64,000 nucleotides of DNA from Bin80 sp965208025 (lineage in GTDB: Bacteria; Bacteroidota; Rhodothermia; Rhodothermales; Bin80): positions 2,852,001 to 2,916,000 of the forward strand of contig OZ242302.1 of the NCBI GenBank assembly GCA_965208025.1, written 5' to 3'. The first letter of the stretch is position 1. Each line of letters begins with the position of its first letter. Position numbers and translations under genes: made by a program. This document shows positions 35,772-44,843 of this stretch, piece by piece. The notes under the pieces are model-generated. The model searched no databases, was not told the origin of the DNA, and saw only the letters and a list, made by a program, of their open reading frames with translations.

Positions 35772-38700
35772 TTACTGATCGGTGGTTAGAATCATTCGCT
35801 GGAACAGGCGCCGCCATGATGTGAACTCTGCGCGATAGTTGAGTCCAAGCCCGGTTTCACTGGTGATCAATGATTCGCTCAATACATCCCCTTCCCGGCG
35901 GTAAAAAAACTCTACACCTACGGAGGGGCTCAACTTGATCTCTACAATAAATTCGCCTTCAAGCCCTTGTGGAGCGATCTCTTCCGTGTTCAAACCTCTG
36001 TAGATTCCCTGCCCGCGAATCACGAGTCGTTCATTCAGCAGTCGGAGTGCGATCCCGGCCGATACATCCAGATCTTGAATTGTTTCATCACTTTGTACAC
36101 CGAACTGGAAATCTGCCTGTGGAATCACTTGGCTTAAATAGCGATTGAGTCGGCTGGTGACGAGGCTAGATACACTGTTCACCGCTGAACTCGTGAGGAT
36201 TCCACTGCGTGAACCGCTGGAAGAAAGAAGAAAAGAGTTTGTGAGAAGGACGCTTGTTGCATGCTCGGTTGCAAGGTCGGGACGATTTAAGTAGGAATCC
36301 AGGAGTGGGGTGTCGCTGATCACTTCCTGCCGCTGATCAATTTCCAGGCCCAAGTCAATCATGACGGCGGTGAGGGTACCAGATAGATCCAGATTGACGA
36401 TCAGAGGCAGGCTCGTCTGAATTGCCCCTCCAACATCATCGGGCAAGCCACTACGGGACGCTCGGGTGCGATAGGCTCCCTGGATGTCAAGCGTAGGATT
36501 GCGCGGCTCGCCGGTCCAGGTAATTGTACCAGAGTCAATCAGAAATCGTCGTACAAATACATCCCCCGCCGTAAAGAGATAATCTCCAGAGGAAAATTCA
36601 AAGAAGCCATACGTTGCAACCTCACCTCCTGTTCGCTGGACCTGTAATCGAGCATTTCCGATGCCGGTAATCCTATCTCCGAGAAGAGGATCAATGACCA
36701 AGCGAATACTGGATCCGGGAGGACCGACCAGATTCAGGTCCATGTCAAGTCCATCCCGAAAGCGCCGTTCCCCCTCCGGTCGTAGCTCTAAAATATTCTC
36801 ACGCTGCCCGAACAGGGCTAACTGGCGCTCAATCGGCTGGGTGGGATCCACATAGACAATGAACCCAGGATCATATCTGGCATCCGGGTCCCGAACTGGG
36901 ATATTGATCTCGCTCTGAGGGGAGACGATCAAGTTATCTGAACGAAGGAAGGCAGTATGTGTCGGCCCAGTTAATGTGGCATCTCCAGACACGCGTACAT
37001 CACCATAAAAGGGGTACTCACGAGTGTGACTGAGCACATTCATGATTTGTAGGGAGTCAAGATCTGCGGAGGCATCAAAGGAAATAAATTGAAAATCATT
37101 CAGATTGATGATCCCCTGCACCCGGGCTTTGCCTCCCTCTGGATCTCGTAGCTCCATCTGCTCCAACAAAATTTGATCTCCACTTAGGTTTAGGGACGCC
37201 TTCAAATCGTAGGAAGAATTGAACTTCGGGATCCAGATATGACCGTCCTCCCAGAGGAGGGATCCGTCAAGAAGTGGATCACTGAACGGCCCCGCGAGCC
37301 CGATTTTTCCATGCAGTCTACCGCTATAACGCCCGACTGATCTGGTGACGAATTGCCCCAAAGATGCGTCTAGATAGTCTACATCCATGGACAAATCCAG
37401 AGCACCATGATGTCCAGTTCCAGGGACAATGATTTCTCCCTGCATACTCACCTGATTACGCGCATAAGCATGATCATGTGGGGCAGTTTCCAGAGAGTCA
37501 ATCGTTACGTTGATTCTGAGATTCGAAGTTCCAGATTGCAGAATACTGGAAGCTTCAAGGTGACCGACCAAGGCCTGATTTAATGTGAGGGTGTCAATCT
37601 CCAAGGTGCCTGTAATTTCGGGTTGCCAAAGCCCAGTCCACACCAGATCTGCATCAATGAGTCCACCCATAGGTCTTCTAAGTTCCAGAGCATTCGATAA
37701 CTGGGCCAGATCTACCCCCTCAAGATTCAGACGTAAAGAATCGGAGAGCAGACTTGACAGACTGCCCTGAACCGAGATCATCTGTTCCTGATCCAGCGAT
37801 GAGTTTTTGCTCTGGAGTTTCAACGGAGTCAGGACAATGGCGTCCGCAAACAGATTGATATCAGCGGGCTGCAACAGTCGCCATTCGGCATTCCGAAATG
37901 GCACGAGTGCATCATGTACGCGCACGCGGGTTCGATCCAAAAATAGATCAATCTCGGTGGACAGGTGTCCTTTGGCATTCTCTTTGCCCGCAAAGAACTC
38001 CAGACGTCCCTCCCGTCCCTTTTGGTTCATCAGGATTCTTGGCAATGGGATCGTCAAACGGTCATTCGTCAAGGAATCTGCCCGAACATCCAGATGGATA
38101 TCCCAGTCTGAGGCAATCTCCCGATTGGAATTAGCATTCAAGGTAAGTATGGCTTCGGCTTGATAAGCGGCAAGATCGTCAATGATCAGATGCTCGTCTT
38201 GAATCCGGATTTGGGCACGCAGGGAAGATGTATCAGCCCAAAGATCTGAACTCCCCTGCGTATTCGTAGAAAATGATGGCACCATGGGAAAGAGTACATC
38301 TGTGGCAGGATGTCCATGTAGTTTCCAGATGAGGCCCAGTTCTATGGGGGAGGACAGCGTAATCTCTTGTTCAGGTAATGTTTGAAGGGTAGCGCTCAAT
38401 GGACTCGGTTGGTCCTCAAATTCTGGTTGCACTTCAGTTCTCTGATGGCTGGCAAACTGGCGGAACAACTCTGAGAATGCATTCCCCCATATGCGTCCAA
38501 TTTGCAGGAGTGACTCTTGATCAAACGTTCCGGAGACATCAAGATCTAAAACATCTCCCTGAATACTTAAGCGCGGGGCAGTCGCGCTGGTATCACGCAA
38601 TGCAATGGACCAATGGGTGGGAGGGAGTAGACGTAAAGAGTCGTCCCACACAACGGTGGATGAATCTGTATTGATTGTCAGCAAGGCGGAGAGATCATCC

Positions 38701-40328
38701 AAACGAATCCCTGCACCCTCAAGAGTCCAACCCGCATTTAGATTCGTTTCTAATTCTGGAACTGCGAGTAGTGGCCCAAGGTCTATCAAATTCAGGTCAC
38801 CCTGTGCATCATACGTTACTTTTCCAGCAGTCCATTCGCTGGTGATCATTGTTGTCAATTGAGATTCTCCTTGAACCGCAAATCCGCTGACATTCAGCTG
38901 TTCAGGTGAAAGGGTTCCCTCTATCCATAGACTATCTAATGAGTGCTCTCCGATCGTGGATGGAGAAAGGGCAAGTGAGGCGGAGACAGATGGCGCACGA
39001 ATTCCTGCCCCCTGAACCGACAGGTAGCCATTCATCGTGCTACGGAGCACTGGCATACCAGTCGGATCGTAAAGATCGATGCCTTGTCCGGTCAGTTCTG
39101 CTTCATAACTCCAGATTGAATCATGGTGAGCGAAGCCTTGAATATGACCTTGAGAACCCGTCTCTGTGGCGAGCGTGATTGCGCCAGCAAGTTCAAATTC
39201 ATCTTGAATCCGTGCTCCTTCTATATGTCCCGCAATCTGGATGGCCCCACCGCTCCATGAATTCGGAGGGATTATTCCATTCAAGTCCTCTGGATCAATC
39301 ATACCAGATTCAATCTCGGCATGAAAAGAAATTTGGTCTGGATCTACCTGAATTTCAGAGGAACCAAGATCAATATAGGACCGATCCGATGAGGCGATCA
39401 AGTTCTGCAAGGACCATTCAGAAGTATCACGGGAGATCTGCGCGCTTATCACGACTGGGATTGGAAGGCGGAGAGCAGGAGCAAAAACATTAGCGAATTC
39501 GGGAGTAAGATAGCTACTCACTAGTGAGAGATCTGCTGTTTGATCCAAAGGATCAAGAGATCCTACCACGGATACTTCATTCTTGGCACTGGATATATTC
39601 AGCGAGTTGATAAAGATTTGTTTGGATTCTGACAGGAACTCTCCATTCGCTTCAATCTCAAGGGAATCAAGGGAGCTTTTGAGAGATTTGATGGCAAGTA
39701 GGCGCCGATTTGGTGTCAAATTGAGTTCAGACTCCATGTAGATATCGGTGATCTCCGTACGAGCCATATCGAACATCCATCCCGACTGAATGACACGGGG
39801 AGCATCCTTTTCGTAGCCTACCTTGACTGCCCCGTCAGAGACGAAGAGTTGTGAAGACTCCAATTCCCAGTTCAATGGTCTGATGTTTCTGATAAATTCA
39901 ATGATTGGCGTCAGATTCCACGCGTTGTCGGTATGATAAGTGGCCAGGATAGTAGGGCTCACGATTGTAAGGGTAGGAAGCTCAATCTGCCATCTGGTCA
40001 AGGCATTCCAATTTGGTTGTGTAATGATTTCATCCACATGAAGCCAAATTCTTTCGTGCTCATCGTAGAACACAATATTTCGCAGATGAACCGTTTTGAG
40101 CAAGTTCCCCGAAACAGACTCAATGGTCACATGCCCGGGGGCTTTTTCCGCGTATAGGGCTTCAATCTCATGACGTAGGTAATTTCGTCCAACCTCGGTG
40201 TAAGTCAGCCCGATATACACGAAGACACCGCTCCCCAGCAGCAGAGCAATCAAGAGGGTGGTACGCCTGAGGATGGTGCCAAGTAGGCGCGTGTTGGACT
40301 TGGATTCAGTGCGGAGATTATGATCCAC
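35772..40328 (-). CDS. tamB: Translocation/assembly module protein TamB
   Basis: A 1518-residue AsmA/TamB-type protein. An N-terminal signal anchor (about residues 24-46, LLIALLLGSGVFVYIGL) is followed by a long beta-rich array predicted to form a hydrophobic groove across the periplasm. The C-terminal DUF490/TamB domain is clear from about residue 1190 on (TFDLNLVGPPGSSIRL-like region, then FFEFSSGDYLFTAGDVFVRRF, and FEFFYRREGD near the end). TamB with its TamA-like partner inserts outer-membrane proteins or moves phospholipids to the outer membrane. Start is GTG 40328. It lies 23 bp downstream of the sialate O-acetylesterase gene on the same strand, probably one transcript. Confidence 0.88.
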   Translation of the reverse strand: MDHNLRTESKSNTRLLGTILRRTTLLIALLLGSGVFVYIGLTYTEVGRNYLRHEIEALYAEKAPGHVTIESVSGNLLKTVHLRNIVFYDEHERIWLHVDEIITQPNWNALTRWQIELPTLTIVSPTILATYHTDNAWNLTPIIEFIRNIRPLNWELESSQLFVSDGAVKVGYEKDAPRVIQSGWMFDMARTEITDIYMESELNLTPNRRLLAIKSLKSSLDSLEIEANGEFLSESKQIFINSLNISSAKNEVSVVGSLDPLDQTADLSLVSSYLTPEFANVFAPALRLPIPVVISAQISRDTSEWSLQNLIASSDRSYIDLGSSEIQVDPDQISFHAEIESGMIDPEDLNGIIPPNSWSGGAIQIAGHIEGARIQDEFELAGAITLATETGSQGHIQGFAHHDSIWSYEAELTGQGIDLYDPTGMPVLRSTMNGYLSVQGAGIRAPSVSASLALSPSTIGEHSLDSLWIEGTLSPEQLNVSGFAVQGESQLTTMITSEWTAGKVTYDAQGDLNLIDLGPLLAVPELETNLNAGWTLEGAGIRLDDLSALLTINTDSSTVVWDDSLRLLPPTHWSIALRDTSATAPRLSIQGDVLDLDVSGTFDQESLLQIGRIWGNAFSELFRQFASHQRTEVQPEFEDQPSPLSATLQTLPEQEITLSSPIELGLIWKLHGHPATDVLFPMVPSFSTNTQGSSDLWADTSSLRAQIRIQDEHLIIDDLAAYQAEAILTLNANSNREIASDWDIHLDVRADSLTNDRLTIPLPRILMNQKGREGRLEFFAGKENAKGHLSTEIDLFLDRTRVRVHDALVPFRNAEWRLLQPADINLFADAIVLTPLKLQSKNSSLDQEQMISVQGSLSSLLSDSLRLNLEGVDLAQLSNALELRRPMGGLIDADLVWTGLWQPEITGTLEIDTLTLNQALVGHLEASSILQSGTSNLRINVTIDSLETAPHDHAYARNQVSMQGEIIVPGTGHHGALDLSMDVDYLDASLGQFVTRSVGRYSGRLHGKIGLAGPFSDPLLDGSLLWEDGHIWIPKFNSSYDLKASLNLSGDQILLEQMELRDPEGGKARVQGIINLNDFQFISFDASADLDSLQIMNVLSHTREYPFYGDVRVSGDATLTGPTHTAFLRSDNLIVSPQSEINIPVRDPDARYDPGFIVYVDPTQPIERQLALFGQRENILELRPEGERRFRDGLDMDLNLVGPPGSSIRLVIDPLLGDRITGIGNARLQVQRTGGEVATYGFFEFSSGDYLFTAGDVFVRRFLIDSGTITWTGEPRNPTLDIQGAYRTRASRSGLPDDVGGAIQTSLPLIVNLDLSGTLTAVMIDLGLEIDQRQEVISDTPLLDSYLNRPDLATEHATSVLLTNSFLLSSSGSRSGILTSSAVNSVSSLVTSRLNRYLSQVIPQADFQFGVQSDETIQDLDVSAGIALRLLNERLVIRGQGIYRGLNTEEIAPQGLEGEFIVEIKLSPSVGVEFFYRREGDVLSESLITSETGLGLNYRAEFTSWRRLFQRMILTTDQ

Positions 40329-40351
40329 GGAGGTGCAACGTTAGGCGAGAA

Positions 40352-42289
40352 TTAATGAGTGGTTCGGAACGGGGCTGCAGGCAATCCTTCGGCATTGAAA
40401 AGGTTTGCCGTACTTGGATTATCGGCCCACGCATATCGCACCGAGGACGGATTGGGAATTTCTGGATGGAAGACCATCACCGAGTCTCCTTGAATTTGTG
40501 CCTCTGCCCAGACATAGTTTCCATTCGATCCTGCAATGGCAAATCCACTCAGGGGGCCGTCCTTGGCCATGAGCCCACCTCCCACATGATCAAATTGAAG
40601 ATAAATGATTCCATCTTCAATCACATGGTCACGATAGATCGGCCCCGAAGGAACTAAATCATCTCCGTAGGACAGGTGTCTGGCCCATCGTGCGAGGCGA
40701 ATCCCTACATCTTGCTTATTTTTCGGATGAATATCGTCGGCATCTCCAATATCAAGTGTAATGGCTTGCCCCACATTCGGTAAGGTTAAGGCCTTGGATT
40801 GAGATTCACGCAGGATTGCCCAATTACTCTCACCAGGCTCTTCCTGTGGAGCCCTGAAACTGGCCAGAGACACGAACAGGAATGGGGCAAGTTCATGATC
40901 CCACAACATCCGCCATTGGGTAATCATCGTCCGAAATTGGGAAGCGTAGGCGGTAGCGGTTTCGGGATCAATCGCATTGGCTTCGCCTTGATACCAGATA
41001 TATCCTGTGACGGGAAAGTCCAGAATCGGATGGATCATTGCGTTATAGAGGAGAGTTGGCTGATGGTTGGGCGGACCACCTGGCTCAATACTAAATTGTC
41101 CCACTCGAATTTTCCATGTTCCCATCAGGTTCACCTCACCAGTGGACCATTGGAGAGATATGTCCGAGTCTCCTACCACGAGTCCACCATTGCCTCCGAT
41201 ATCCTGAACACGGATGGTGACTTGATTCTGGCCGGGTTGGAGTAGCCCGTCAGGGACCAGGTAGGCTCGTTGAATCAAAAATTCATTCGTTTCGCCAACC
41301 AGATGCCCATTGATCCAGGTTTGGTCTTGGTCGTCTATGATACCTAAGCGCAGGACGGGCTGTGAGGGAACATCGTCAAGATTGAAGGTAGTGCGATACC
41401 ATGCGGATCCGTTTAATCCGTCCAATCCAGCAGCTTCCCATGTCCCAGGAACCGGGATATCCATCCAATCGGAGTCATCCAGATTTGGATTTGCCCAAAT
41501 AGGGGTATCATCCTCAAATCCAGGATCACGGTCAGGCGATCCTCCATGATCATCTATATAGGAACGGGTTCGACTCTCCGAGCGGGCTTCTTGGTCTTTT
41601 GAAAGCTGGATGATTTGTTCTTGATCCATACCCAGGGAAGCGAGATCCATCCACGCTTCTATGCGGCTCCCTCCCCAAGTAGTGTTCAAAATTCCAATTG
41701 GGATCCCCGTACTTGCTCGGAGTTCCCGTCCAAATGAGTATCCGACGGCTGTGAAAGCTCCTACATGCTCAGGTGTAGCGGGATGCCATTCACCACCCGC
41801 AAGGGTATCTTCTGGCGTATAGGACCAGCTACGCGGGATTTTATAGTGTCGAAGAAAGGTATCATTCGCAGACGTAATCTCATGATGGGGGTTTGCGGAG
41901 TTTTCAACGGACCACTCCATATTTGATTGCCCAGACGCAACCCACACATCTCCAAATAGGATATCCTCTGCGACCAAAGTATCCTCCTCGGATGTGATCA
42001 TGAGTTGGTGGGAGCCACCAGCCGACTGAGGCGGAAGAGTAACTCGCCACGTTCCATTTGGGGAAGTCCGAACCGATTCTTCATACTCATTCATTGATAC
42101 CTTGACCCTTGTGACGGGACGAGCAGTACCCCACACGGGGATGGGTGCATCACGCTGCAACACTGCTCCAGAGGAGAATAGCTTGTTCACAGTGAATGGA
42201 TAAGTTGAGTCTAATTTATCGTCTATACCAGTGTATAGCGTAAAAGTGAGTAGAATCACTGGGAAGAGTAGTAGATCGTTAACGTTCAT
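40352..42289 (-). CDS. Sialate O-acetylesterase (SASA/SGNH-type)
   Basis: A 645-residue secreted SGNH-type esterase. After a signal peptide (about 1-22), an immunoglobulin-like N-terminal region (LQRDAPIPVWGTA) leads to the nucleophile block GQSNMEWSVEN with S122, and the catalytic dyad partners D518 and H521 sit in DADDIHPKNK. IGILNTTWGGSRIEAWM and GYIWYQGEANA are standard SASA-family blocks. A beta-sandwich (jelly-roll type) module is inserted at about residues 260-390 (WYRTTFNLDDV, DQTWINGHLVGETNEF), as in many family members. It would remove O-acetyl groups from sialic acids or from other acetylated glycans. Confidence 0.88.
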   Translation of the reverse strand: MNVNDLLLFPVILLTFTLYTGIDDKLDSTYPFTVNKLFSSGAVLQRDAPIPVWGTARPVTRVKVSMNEYEESVRTSPNGTWRVTLPPQSAGGSHQLMITSEEDTLVAEDILFGDVWVASGQSNMEWSVENSANPHHEITSANDTFLRHYKIPRSWSYTPEDTLAGGEWHPATPEHVGAFTAVGYSFGRELRASTGIPIGILNTTWGGSRIEAWMDLASLGMDQEQIIQLSKDQEARSESRTRSYIDDHGGSPDRDPGFEDDTPIWANPNLDDSDWMDIPVPGTWEAAGLDGLNGSAWYRTTFNLDDVPSQPVLRLGIIDDQDQTWINGHLVGETNEFLIQRAYLVPDGLLQPGQNQVTIRVQDIGGNGGLVVGDSDISLQWSTGEVNLMGTWKIRVGQFSIEPGGPPNHQPTLLYNAMIHPILDFPVTGYIWYQGEANAIDPETATAYASQFRTMITQWRMLWDHELAPFLFVSLASFRAPQEEPGESNWAILRESQSKALTLPNVGQAITLDIGDADDIHPKNKQDVGIRLARWARHLSYGDDLVPSGPIYRDHVIEDGIIYLQFDHVGGGLMAKDGPLSGFAIAGSNGNYVWAEAQIQGDSVMVFHPEIPNPSSVRYAWADNPSTANLFNAEGLPAAPFRTTH

Positions 42290-43062
42290 GAAGCTAAAAC
42301 AAAATGTGTGGATACCATACTACTATACTCATCTGTTGAACGAATGCTCACTCTATCTCCTACCATGGAGACGATCTTGTTCTCTTCAATCAAAGCAAAT
42401 TCCGATGGTGGAAATTTGTCGCTCTCTGGAGAACAGGGCAGGATAGTTTGATGAGATCAAATTCAAATTGGGGCAGGTATTCTGGTAGTGAAAATGAAAT
42501 CGGCAGATCCTTCGGAGGTAAGCTGTTGAACTGTTTCGAAAATCGTAAAGGGGGCAAGTTGACTCACAAAATGATGTAAAGAAGTGATGTGTATGATTAA
42601 CCTGTTGAAGTTTCGGTCCTACTCAAAAAAGAAGGTTCCACCACGAATGATCTTGGTTAACGAATCATGTCAGGCGTTCAACTTAGGTCCTAGGGGGGAG
42701 GCTCATCCAAGCATTGACACTGGATCACGATGATGGCTGCCATTTGCGCATTGCCTCCTTGCCCATTTCAGAGGGCTCATCCAAGCATTGACACTGGATC
42801 ACGATGATGGACCTACAGGATCAGCTTAGGAATGGATTGGACGTAACAAACGAAATGATAAAGTGATACCATTGCTCCGCAACTCAACTGTTGAAACCGA
42901 ATCGCACCATTACGATATGTCATCTCATCCAGTGTGCAAGAAGGTTTGCTTACCTCACAGTTCGACAATGTGTTTCCATCAAAATAAACAGTCATTTGCG
43001 CCAGAAGGGTAGCAAACCTTGATTGAAGGAGTAAAACTCTTTTGTTGGAGAAAAAAACTAAA
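42290..43062. other. 773-bp region without a gene
   Basis: Divergent spacer between the esterase/tamB transcript and hemL. It contains the 37-bp direct repeat pair described separately and nothing else that I can support. The ribosome binding site of hemL (GGAG) is at 43047-43050. Confidence 0.5.
42700..42810. repeat. Two 37-bp direct repeats separated by 37 bp
   Basis: Identical 37-bp copies at 42700-42736 and 42774-42810 (beginning GGCTCATCCAAGCATTGACA, ending ACGATGATGG) flank a 37-bp unique stretch. Each copy contains an inverted ATCCA/TGGAT pair. No third copy and no cas genes are seen. The geometry resembles a minimal repeat-spacer unit, or the multiple terminal repeats of an IS21-like end. 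Confidence 0.85.
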
Positions 43063-44352
43063 ATGTATTCCCGTTCCCGCTCAGATGATCTCTTTGAGAT
43101 TGCGAGGGCCTGCATGCCTGGAGGTGTCAGTTCCCCGGTACGAGCATACAAAGCGGTGGGGGGATCCCCCGTCTTCATTGATCATGGGTATGGGGCATGG
43201 CTCCAGGATGTGGATGGGAATCACTATGTTGACTATGTTCTGTCATATGGGCCATTACTCATTGGACATGCACATCCAAAGGTCGTTCAAGCGATTGGAA
43301 TCGCTGCACAAAGGGGAACCAGTTTTGGAGCTTGCACCGAATCCGAAGCACGACTAGTGACTAAAGTGCAGTCGGTCATGCCTCAGATTGAACGCCTGCG
43401 TTTGGTGAACTCTGGTACGGAGGCCGTGATGAGCGCTCTTCGTTTGGCGCGGGCCTTCACTGGACGAGATAAGATCATCAAATGTATCGGAAATTATCAC
43501 GGACACACAGATTCCTTGTTAGTGGGGGCAGGCAGTGGGATTGCTACACTGGGGCTTCCCAACAGTCCAGGAGTTCCAAAGCGAACCGCTGAAAATACGC
43601 TTGTGATTCCGTTCAATGACCTGACATCGGTCAGGCAAGTATTGGATGAGCATGCAGGGGAGGTGGCGGCGATGATCGTGGAACCAGTGGCTGGAAATAT
43701 GGGGGTAATCCCTCCTGTGGAGGGCTATCTGGCAGGTCTACGAGAGATGCTGCATTCCTGTGGAGCCCTGTTGATCTTTGATGAGGTCATGACAGGGTTC
43801 CGAGTTGATCCCGCCGGAGCGCAGGGAAAGTATCAGGTGTTTCCTGACCTTACCGTGTTGGGCAAGGTGATCGGGGGCGGGCTTCCAATTGGTGCGTACG
43901 GGGGAAGAGCAGAGATCATGTCAATGATTGCTCCAGAAGGCCCTGTCTATCAGGCAGGTACGCTTTCGGGGAACCCCGTAGCGGTGCAAGCGGGTCTGGC
44001 GACGTTAGAAAGAGGTCTCATGGATTGGGAGGTGGCATCAATACAAACGGCTACGTTGATCAAAGGAATCCAGGAAATTGCTGTGCATCAATCCGTTCCA
44101 ATCCAGGTCCAGGGGGTTGGGACAATGTTCAGTTGCTTCTTTACCGATACACCAGTTACGGACTGGGAGTCTGCGTCCACTTCGGATGCAGATCTTTTTG
44201 CCAAGGTATTTCGTAACCTATTGCCGCAAGGGGTCCACCTTCCACCATCGCAGTACGAAGCATGGTTTGTATCTACGGTCCATGACTCCGAAGCCGTCAA
44301 TCATACGTTGGAATCATTTGACCAAGCATTAATTGTAGCCTTGAATGGTTGA
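43063..44352 (+). CDS. hemL: Glutamate-1-semialdehyde 2,1-aminomutase
   Basis: HemL converts glutamate-1-semialdehyde to 5-aminolevulinate, the committed tetrapyrrole precursor, using PLP. The 429-residue protein has the PLP lysine K268 in VLGKVIGGGLPIGAYGG, the phosphate-binding NSGTEA (117-122) and FDEVMTGFR (239-247). FEIARACMPGGVSSPVRAY at the N-terminus is the family signature, so ATG 43063 is preferred over the TTG at 43042; GGAG at 43047-43050 serves it. It implies the C5 pathway to heme in this organism. It stands alone. Confidence 0.95.
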   Translation: MYSRSRSDDLFEIARACMPGGVSSPVRAYKAVGGSPVFIDHGYGAWLQDVDGNHYVDYVLSYGPLLIGHAHPKVVQAIGIAAQRGTSFGACTESEARLVTKVQSVMPQIERLRLVNSGTEAVMSALRLARAFTGRDKIIKCIGNYHGHTDSLLVGAGSGIATLGLPNSPGVPKRTAENTLVIPFNDLTSVRQVLDEHAGEVAAMIVEPVAGNMGVIPPVEGYLAGLREMLHSCGALLIFDEVMTGFRVDPAGAQGKYQVFPDLTVLGKVIGGGLPIGAYGGRAEIMSMIAPEGPVYQAGTLSGNPVAVQAGLATLERGLMDWEVASIQTATLIKGIQEIAVHQSVPIQVQGVGTMFSCFFTDTPVTDWESASTSDADLFAKVFRNLLPQGVHLPPSQYEAWFVSTVHDSEAVNHTLESFDQALIVALNG

Positions 44353-44843
44353 GAATCAGAGGACTCGATTGACAGGATCAAATTCGTCTCTGGAACCCTT
44401 GCATACGAACCAAAAAACCATACTTACATCTCATTCAGGAAAAAGAATTGGGATCATTCACCTGGAGCATGATATACCTTGATCCTCCGTTAGATCAGAG
44501 GGAAGACTTATGAGAGAAACTTGATAGAAATCATGCTACTGGATGCATGCCCATTGGAGGACTTCATTCTAGGGAATTTATGCCGATTGTTTCAGTGCGA
44601 AATTGGTATCTTCATTGTTAACCATTCCGAATCAGAGATCCATGTACTTGCGAGATCAAATATTTACGGGAAAGAGTAAATCCGATATATGGGGTAGTGA
44701 ATTCGTTTTGGCTAAGGCAGGCCATAGGAAATCAATCATCCGTATGATGTAGCCCAGGAGTCAAAGCTCTCACTCTTTTCACTACTCCCAGTAGATATGC
44801 ATTTTGTCGCTATCCATGCAGACAACCAATCTTTCAATCTGTC
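44353..44843. other. 491-bp region without a gene
   Basis: No conserved frame, RNA gene or terminator was recognised between hemL and the addB-like gene. It probably carries the promoter for the recombination nuclease pair. Confidence 0.45.

Noticed and set aside
42700..42810. CRISPR array
   Set aside because: Only two repeat copies and one spacer, no cas genes within 20 kb on either side; reported as a direct repeat instead.
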